This document shows positions 35,101-38,967 of a DNA stretch of 38,967 bases, piece after piece. This DNA comes from a virus: positions 1 through 38,967 of IMG/VR virus record IMGVR_UViG_3300033571_006635; one strand, given 5' to 3'. The position numbers and the translations under genes were made by a program. Each line of letters begins with the position of its first letter. Positions within the stretch are counted from its first letter, which is position 1. The notes under the pieces are model-generated. The model was not told the DNA's origin and did not search any database. It worked only from the letters and a program-made list of their open reading frames with translations.

Positions 35101-36062
35101 TTTTCAAAAAAGGTAGCATGGTCACTTAGATTGTTCTGGGCTTTGCTGTCTTCTTGGACATAACCCTTTCCAATAAAAGTAATTTCATGTACTACAAAGT
35201 TCTGTTGTTTATTCTCTAAGATATGGTTCTGTTTAGCTTTTAGAAGTCTTTTCTGAAACTCTAAAGTTTTAGCTACCATCTCTTCAGGGATACCCAAAGT
35301 TTTTGTTCTTTCAGCAACAGTTTGTAGAGTACTCTCATTTTCTCTTACATTAAAGAAAACAAGTTTGCCGTTTTCTTTTGTAGTTCTTTTAAAGTTCTCG
35401 TCAAAATAAAAAGGATTACCCTCATTATCAGATATATAGGTTATATAACCACCCAGATTTCTTTTGTCTGAAACCGCATTTTCATCTAAAACTTTTTCAG
35501 GAGTAGACATTGTAAGATAGTACCCTGTAGACTCAGATGTTATTGCATTTTCATTTTTAAGAATAAAGTTTCTAAGAAAAGAATAACTAAAGGCTAGGTC
35601 TTGATCTTCTTCATTACCTGTAGTAGTAAATAAACTATTTGGTTTAGCAGAAAATGTGGATACAGTTGGTTGTACTGGATTAGCTAAATCAAAAGCATTT
35701 TTTGCAATTACTGCCGGGTCTTCTTTAGGAGCCGCCGGTTCTACTTTAGCTACACCCAAATACTCTGGGACATTATTGATATCCTCTATAAAATCCTGAG
35801 TTTCTTCTAGTTGCTGAATATTAGATACAAGCTTGCGTATGTCTTTGTTAAACTGTCTAGCCAGGCCTATTTGACCTGGAACAAGTGCAGCATATGTTTG
35901 TGCTAAAGCTTCATTTCCAGTTTTTTCTTTTACTCTGTTATAAATAGAGGTAATGTAATCTTTCAAATTAAAAGATTTACCTTCTTTACTCATAGTATAC
36001 AGATCCTTAGCTACTTTTTTTAAAAAAGCTTTCTGTTGTTTATCATTAAGAACACAAATCAT
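26145..36062 (-). CDS. Giant (3305 aa) single-chain RNA polymerase-like protein with zincin domain
   Basis: Catalytic signature GSDFDIDKLSLLFPS carries DxDxD (D2120, D2122, D2124), the metal-binding loop of double-psi beta-barrel RNA polymerases as found in crAss-like phages. About 100 residues earlier, SGTKAMKVKIAL (K2020, K2023) may be the lysine pair of the second barrel. Upstream in the same chain: a Lys/Pro/Glu-rich linker (about 510-570) and a gluzincin-like LYHEAFHAFSQLF (H635, E636, H639) with IEEYLAEKFRKYM following. By analogy it would be injected and transcribe early phage genes. The size exceeds a bare polymerase (about 2200 residues), so it is a fusion of polymerase and cargo/peptidase parts. 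Other domains not recognised. Confidence 0.82.
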   Translation of the reverse strand: MICVLNDKQQKAFLKKVAKDLYTMSKEGKSFNLKDYITSIYNRVKEKTGNEALAQTYAALVPGQIGLARQFNKDIRKLVSNIQQLEETQDFIEDINNVPEYLGVAKVEPAAPKEDPAVIAKNAFDLANPVQPTVSTFSAKPNSLFTTTGNEEDQDLAFSYSFLRNFILKNENAITSESTGYYLTMSTPEKVLDENAVSDKRNLGGYITYISDNEGNPFYFDENFKRTTKENGKLVFFNVRENESTLQTVAERTKTLGIPEEMVAKTLEFQKRLLKAKQNHILENKQQNFVVHEITFIGKGYVQEDSKAQNNLSDHATFFENATISVEPAKDGKKEKRYFERPNKTRVSFRAKPVQDVDPDFIEKSLDILMGSKNVEDIEGKKDENLIKLRQKFKDVYFGNNPRIKIADDGSVLVEGVPVTSREQLRNSLLTYENNKGVTARNSLNVYQNYAGGVPFYTVKKDKIVLEAKGKSKPDYINFLLQNSFTEMVPDASGDFINKHPYLGFRILDSEQVKVSKAKAKEPAPPVEKETKAETKTKTEQPKGFTPLKLKAPKTKTNEQLKLDKLVNQKEVSETVTPEQLAKAEEWYNSTPMSKHVPFKKMFAIVNTANPKSVATFTQAGITLFKGSDLSDLYHEAFHAFSQLFLSSKERQRLYDETRKMTGSFTDFEGNRVTFDNADDLQIEEYLAEKFRKYMLADGKMDMPAAPAAKSFFQKLLDILKALFNVDVDQSVNNYEASYYLNAVFSNLRVGNINQVPYGYENRQFDKLDKITAINADFQAALDELPYSKQLALVNSIDSLFSQIVDELNAEEKETSGRKFTTLLITDINKRVALYNRVLESLVEKYNEYGEEIGSLSEESDEYAELYSKIKTLEAGVLNFSHNSAGNPEKGVTVDDILQAESKNAGLIAYHMQKSKYMSFEDKFNPISDPEEKNLNDRDGYSHLGGNEISAKELASNDVLYTIRGLFQYDKKGNVVLNELGFPELQDFDVSWNRISKLLEGSKTPDEMYRRLEASQNKDIKQFIGKIGNPEIVEGQDVSLSQYNLWTHIQQAFSLKRIPLIQVSVHVKGQDNDLTGITVGNAIAETDVIKRGWDNSFMSPKNRNAYVVVTKGEGKFLNVSKVLNDFKTTYKTDPIRFLNAIGMQISDNVNISAQLSSRKSKVSEFLDIIWKELNSVNSSSPKRFINKPSDLISDEQTGVYNELLRLELKYSDEYGNAMVSNAKGDAQYEMSLRSTASDMIDYLNNAESYAELIAIPEMSHLDVSRNPQIKGLRMMTELFGENYWQPGKGQKQFTEKLTRKIPNTITLLNSSGVQVIKDDDFRMLGASSNESDSRSYYLQNLYMMLKYGVAEGTRHSDKSTTYLYRMQFGGKNLYIPFDEFYGDGATARNSFKKALMGYLGGETERIYKLQNGDTSGNALIGDKTYKEVGSKIVGLEDVFGPALNKRIEKNLVSDDFMETVNLPKNTKLRQDIETAINNYIDKRTETFKNTLDKAGVFNNKKLMDEVVKNVPVTDYAKAKDMAVMAFVMNDFMHKFETTTLLYGDVVLYNHVKEEFHKRNAGFAATGTIPRTDNHMLQLLNSKFKGKYSETASFKASGFTMKDPSRTWGRTMNSAVLEDTKIDSAYVNEYIEIAKKAEARRLKRELTPEENTQIEKSYKEYKDMKSGDGQGWISFDSYRALLLSLGKWSQYQEDMYNAIIRGEDVSVKDVAQFFPIKKMQYWGPLKTDGLNVVGFHKFSLMPLIPTIVKNSNLEILHNKMTAEGIDYALFQSGSKINTMTKDGKVDKFYNDSTLKEGTGVAFADPAYTFTVNEIYLNYFKDQLEIADTYKNNVIFSTQLRKLVEEGLMEEGKPIDYPGTKEEWDELPEKEKLKNAYYAKIINYEKLVRQLTEFKTEELIKEADITFDGNTFKVTDKLINFLKKELTRQDLADHEIDFLKYDNSDQLVYDLSIHPSAGQLEKLVSALIYKRIVRQKVTGEALIQVSGVGFEPSSLRKATEEESKRFGTLRLPFYQYSESGTKAMKVKIALQGDFKKLLKHPDVLTEAKAKGINALDALNNIIKDEDRLNKSGLREMITITGVRIPVQGLNSMEFAEVFEFLPENSGNMIILPAEMVAKSGSDFDIDKLSLLFPSILKTSKGVSLVKHDKSLANKLDKDAIKQEIKQLYIDLDDANDTFLKFAKDYFANLPEESVTDFYDNVRFYKEEISKVKNNIWNEFEMGEVYPEQFYDQLYDLNEKLNDLFETAAKPIKDKKQELTSGILEKIDQLKTDLAKSSSKGIENDLLFAIVDIVSVPQNFVDLTTPNGTFLIKDLAEKLSKDVREYDPFSTYNNEGKVYEEGDKKRISATRIFETEYNEYKQGSNNIGKRTLGLGAVDNTYNTIFNRIGAYMSAVASLGSEKKPYTAPQVIRGMVHNTMNIKGQQVISLSQLYDANKKNRISTIISQMMNGWVDVAKDSWIFDIQGNPEISPVLLFMIQAGVPLEQAIYFVSQPIIRDYVKIQREVRGTFAIPMKVPSAGTNLYRIEAKKQLLSGLLKGDDRYTADKKDKLDVYNQKRTVYTELVPKYLEKMPVDFSVDTLKKSVKKTGKYTTADYQAFIHFIELEEMSKATTAVKLGMNFDTSKLTSTYEIREKLEGIGEILKEKRMPFEVIEKIEDASPIGGFKTNEKLLDMISGLFPTRDNEELVNAIKEFTSSMTDDDIKLKYGNYFDNKTDLINAIKNDFVNYVYQQYLVRLNSSFDPKEDYKSLKIEKALKLEQGAFVKDNTLVVDFAVLNSDYAKKTFSKPEYLSERRLATVPESYFSLGNLGKKEFVKFVYERELLRSVVTFDKYSKSEDFKYRVDRLKLMSATLPKEVPIEVIAYEEFLRDNALLNIKNIPFMFKDSNGFAKQIIETVGKYPELAKKYPVLNSFFINTRQGVTNLKLSELIMDSDTANEYHENISDLSDPTVEKVSDYVDNAYISKLFSILPVFAFIQSGQGARGQINLGKVMPTTNLSNILSTAVDYTLNNILNDSALSSKYLGTYLNYFDQMYAKPSENVLPEDVSTIKPIFKNYYKDSTTEEKKKEKKKFLTTAEYNSDVLLYDSTVPLEEFRSKIKEYLGPKTGTEPVTEEVQSYGSVIVMSNSSDKYDKYNASFNGNRYNSTVIKDMFVNKEILADAIRAVITKKKSFTSKTMPGDFLTDDTYDSNVQNIDKLINKLIEDRDVHKRRIYFDSKGIGNTLLGYAGDEKLTEENLVSGNAPAPKTFVYLSKRLYEEFGYINPGLFKMNALIEEGNILKAQVLEKQTVTDEMVREKLRECFKSLLES

Positions 36063-36078
36063 AATTACTGATTATTAA

Positions 36079-38967
36079 TTATTTACAACCTAAACTGTTA
36101 TCAAATTCATCATCAACCTCTTGCTGGGTTTGACCAATAGCTTCATTTACAGAAGCACCATCTATATCTACTACTTTATCTGCAGCATCATCAATAACAT
36201 TTTGAGCTGATTCCTTTTCTTCAAGGCTCACTTTTTTCTCAACCATGCCCAGTTCTGCGTTAACTAGATCATCTATACCCTTAAGATAGACTGCTTTTTC
36301 TTCCGGTGTTATTTTCATGTTTGAAAGTGTACGTTTAGTTAAATCTATTACCTCATCAAAGGTATAAATTTGTTCGGTACCATCTTTAGCTTTGTATTTA
36401 AATTTACTTCTAATTGTCTTATTTGCAACGTAAGAGCTAAAATTATTCATTAAATCCCCAGGTGTGGCAGCCATAATAATATTATTAGTAAGATCATTAG
36501 CCTTAAAATCAGTTGTCTGTACATTTCCTATAAGTTTATCTCCAATGTACACTTCAACCACATTATAGTATTGGCGCTTATCTTCAGTAACTATTTTCTC
36601 AACAAGTCTCAGTGTTGCTGTCTTATTAAGATCATCCATAGTTATTTGGGCAACACCCGTATTATAAAAAGTAACTGTCGGTTTTCCTTCTTCTATAAAT
36701 TCAAATACATTATCAGGAGTTCCTGTTGGTTTACTAATTGTTCCGGTTATTGTCTCACCTGCCTGTAATCTTTGTACTAGAGCATCTTTGAGTTCTTTTA
36801 CAGTAAGTTCAGCATCCGGTTTAGGAAAAGATTCTTTCTTAACTAATGCTCTATTAATAAATTCTGGTGTAGATGCATTGGCGGCATAGATTTGATCCAT
36901 AATCTTATCTACCTCTTGAGCAGAAGTAGCTCTATCTATCACGGCATTCCAGTCTACTTTTTTAGTTTCTGGTTGAGCTCCTTCTAAAGCATCTAGTTCT
37001 GCATCATATTCTAATTCTAAAATTTTAGTATCTAAAACTTTCTGAGCCAAATCAATATCCTCAGAACTCATATACTTAGGTTGCACCATCATTGGATTGA
37101 TAGTATCACCTGTTATCAATGTTGGATATTTATCTTTTAACTGTTTAAATATTTCAGATTTCCTTCTATTTACATACTCATCTTTTGTCTCAGCTTTAGC
37201 ATCTGTAGTAGCAGTAGGTTCTGTAGGAGTTTCTGTACCCTCTGGTGTATAACCTTTTAGTTCTGCTATTGATACTCTTGGTATAGGTGTAAGTACTGTC
37301 TTTTTTTCATCGGCATTATCATATTCATCTAATTCTACAGAAGCCATTTTCCTATTATCACTATCTGTCATTGTAGTGACTAGGTTTAGAATATAAATAC
37401 CAGATATTGGTTTACCAGTAAGTTGTTCTGATAGCTCAGCGTATGCGTTTTGCTGAATCTGATCATTTCTAGTATACCAAACTCCATTTATTCTTCTTGG
37501 TTGGGTAGAAGTCTTTAAGTCAATTATATAGTACTTGCCATCTTTTTCAAGCATTAAGTCAATAGTACCACCATATTTCTCACCCAATAATGTACCTATC
37601 ATTGTAGGAACACTTGTGTACCAATTAAAATCCTGCCATCTAATTGCAAGATTTAAAAGTACAGAAGACATTGTATCAATGTATCCCTCATCAAATCTGA
37701 TGTTATGTTTTTTACCAATAACACCGGAAAGAGCTTTAAGATATAGACTTATCTTAAACTTAACTTGTGAATCAGTTTCTCCATTCTTTTTGAGATTTAT
37801 AACATTATCTTTAAATGAAAGACCATCTGCACCAGGTTTAGCAAAAGCTCTCCAAATATCATCTAAGAAATTACCTCTATCTGAAGATGCTTTTGTAGAA
37901 GGTGTATTTGGAAACTCTCCTTCTTTTAAATCAGATACACGTTTAGATACCTCACCTTCTTCAGATATGTAAGTTTTTTTATCTGGTGCAAGGTTCCAAT
38001 TTTGTTTTTCAAGTTCATCAAACTGTTCCTTAAACTCAGCAGGTGCACCTTCAAATGATTTAGGATTCTCTGCAGTAATAAGATCAAGTTCTTTGTCCTC
38101 TGTTTCTTCAGTATCAGTCTTTTCTGTTTTTTTAACAGCAGGTGTTTTACCAGATATAATCAAAGCTGCATCAGGATCTTCTAACATCCATTCTTGGATA
38201 TCAGTAGTAGCCCCATCTAGCATTGCTGCAGCATGAGCTTGTTTTAATTTATTTTTAATATCATCAGGGAATTTATTAAATTCTGTAGTGATATCATAAG
38301 TTACCGCTTCTTTAAAATCATCAACTTTCTGTTCTGGAGTTTCCGCAGGAGTTTCAGTTTCAGCTTTTTTCTCTTCTGGTTTTTTATACTGAACAGGTTT
38401 ATTTGAAAAAGTAACACCTCTTAGTTTTTCTTCTTGCTCAATAAGAGCTACTAATTGATTGTATTTAGGATCTGTGTTTTTGATAGCCTCCCCTGTGATA
38501 GCATCAATAAAATTAGGAGGCATGGTACCATCTTTTTTAAAGGCATCAATATGTTCTGGGTCAAAGTAAACCCCCATATCTAGCATCTTTTGAAAAAGCT
38601 CATCTACATCTAAAATATCGCGCTTGAATGTCTCTAATCCTTTTAAATGTAATTCCTTTCTTTTTGCTTTAACTGTTGATAGAGATGTTTGAACTCTACG
38701 GCTCATCTCATAAATAGACATTGGATCTGCAAGCATATCTGCAAACTCTGACATATGTTTAGCATCGGCATCTAGTTTTATATAGTCAACTAAATCTGCA
38801 AATGAGTTTTCTATTGATTCTGCAATAGGAAATACATTGTTTAGACCAGCTATATTTTTAGTGTATTTAGCATATGCAGCATAAAGTTTATCTTTGAAAA
38901 ACTCATCTATAATTATATCTGGAGCTATGTCATTACTTACATCTTCATCATAAAGATCTTTTTTAAA
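36079..38967 (-). CDS. Large protein with PD-(D/E)XK nuclease domain, 5' end outside window
   Basis: The frame is open to base 38967: 71 further codons without a stop or an ATG lie above the first in-window ATG (38754), so the true start is beyond the right edge (at least 962 residues). Counted from that ATG, GTIDLMLEKDGKYYIIDLKTS gives D399, D412 and K414, the classic D-x12-(D/E)xK core, followed by QIQQNAYAELSEQLTG, the Q-x3-Y helix of RecB/Cas4-like nucleases. Flanking regions are charged low-complexity linkers (KKPEEKKAETETPAETPEQK; TEKTDTEETEDKEL). It precedes the RNA polymerase gene by 16 bases, so it is probably co-expressed and co-packaged. It could degrade host DNA or be an inactive DNA-binding module. 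Confidence 0.75.
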   Translation of the reverse strand, partial: FKKDLYDEDVSNDIAPDIIIDEFFKDKLYAAYAKYTKNIAGLNNVFPIAESIENSFADLVDYIKLDADAKHMSEFADMLADPMSIYEMSRRVQTSLSTVKAKRKELHLKGLETFKRDILDVDELFQKMLDMGVYFDPEHIDAFKKDGTMPPNFIDAITGEAIKNTDPKYNQLVALIEQEEKLRGVTFSNKPVQYKKPEEKKAETETPAETPEQKVDDFKEAVTYDITTEFNKFPDDIKNKLKQAHAAAMLDGATTDIQEWMLEDPDAALIISGKTPAVKKTEKTDTEETEDKELDLITAENPKSFEGAPAEFKEQFDELEKQNWNLAPDKKTYISEEGEVSKRVSDLKEGEFPNTPSTKASSDRGNFLDDIWRAFAKPGADGLSFKDNVINLKKNGETDSQVKFKISLYLKALSGVIGKKHNIRFDEGYIDTMSSVLLNLAIRWQDFNWYTSVPTMIGTLLGEKYGGTIDLMLEKDGKYYIIDLKTSTQPRRINGVWYTRNDQIQQNAYAELSEQLTGKPISGIYILNLVTTMTDSDNRKMASVELDEYDNADEKKTVLTPIPRVSIAELKGYTPEGTETPTEPTATTDAKAETKDEYVNRRKSEIFKQLKDKYPTLITGDTINPMMVQPKYMSSEDIDLAQKVLDTKILELEYDAELDALEGAQPETKKVDWNAVIDRATSAQEVDKIMDQIYAANASTPEFINRALVKKESFPKPDAELTVKELKDALVQRLQAGETITGTISKPTGTPDNVFEFIEEGKPTVTFYNTGVAQITMDDLNKTATLRLVEKIVTEDKRQYYNVVEVYIGDKLIGNVQTTDFKANDLTNNIIMAATPGDLMNNFSSYVANKTIRSKFKYKAKDGTEQIYTFDEVIDLTKRTLSNMKITPEEKAVYLKGIDDLVNAELGMVEKKVSLEEKESAQNVIDDAADKVVDIDGASVNEAIGQTQQEVDDEFDNSLGCK

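Noticed and set aside
20417-35163. Several plus-strand ORFs of 60-145 codons opposite the giant genes
   Set aside because: They are antisense shadows with Ser/Leu/Ile-rich composition typical of the reverse frame and no recognisable domains.
1-38967. tRNA genes, CRISPR arrays, insertion sequences, att sites or a replication origin
   Set aside because: No cloverleaf, regular repeat array, transposase or long inverted repeat was seen; nearly all space is coding or intron. A tRNAscan run would settle tRNAs.

Overview
The window is a compact, AT-rich, almost gap-free piece of a large tailed-phage genome. It most resembles a crAss-like phage (Crassvirales) of a Bacteroidota host. The reasons are: two oppositely oriented modules that converge at about 20.4 kb; a forward replication block (RecA-core DnaB-type helicase, Sak4-like ATPase, SSB-like protein, Toprim primase, RuvC-type resolvase, PD-(D/E)XK nuclease, family B DNA polymerase); and a reverse block of giant proteins, one of which carries the DxDxD catalytic signature of a single-chain RNA polymerase. 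Promoter-like sites inside introns fit the Bacteroidota TTTG / TAnnTTTG consensus. Assignment to the group is inference from gene content. Stop codons TAA, TAG and TGA are all used normally.

Region 1 (1-6989) is the start of the replication module. Region 2 (6970-13849) holds a metallopeptidase/VWA gene followed by its MoxR-like AAA+ partner, flanked by two hypothetical proteins (6390-6989, 13852-14964) that share a short helical motif. Region 3 (13852-20332) has a nuclease, DNA polymerase B, two MazG-like nucleotide hydrolases and a small Acb2/Tad1-like protein that may be an anti-CBASS sponge. Region 4 (20408-38967, minus strand) is three giant overlapping or closely spaced genes plus a 47-codon basic protein. 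They encode a PD-(D/E)XK protein (running off the right edge), a 3305-residue RNA polymerase/zincin protein and an 1865-residue zincin protein. By analogy with crAss-like phages these are probably packaged in the virion and injected.

The most striking content is five group I introns in three genes between 2566 and 13090: one in the Sak4-like ATPase, two in the VWA/metallopeptidase and two in the AAA+ ATPase. All boundaries are set to the base by restored protein motifs, a U.G pair in P1, a P10 pairing of the guide with the 3' exon, a terminal G, core P/Q/R/S elements, and a 7-bp P9 hairpin with a GNRA loop in every intron. Each intron carries a homing endonuclease ORF (three GIY-YIG, two LAGLIDADG). 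Four of the five introns lie inside or directly next to catalytic-motif codons of the host genes. In two introns the endonuclease sits in the P1 loop, so the guide sequence lies 0.8-1 kb from the 5' splice site. One endonuclease frame continues through the whole ribozyme core, and three frames stop within or one base past the conserved P7/S motif. Unspliced, the three host genes look like eight fragments.
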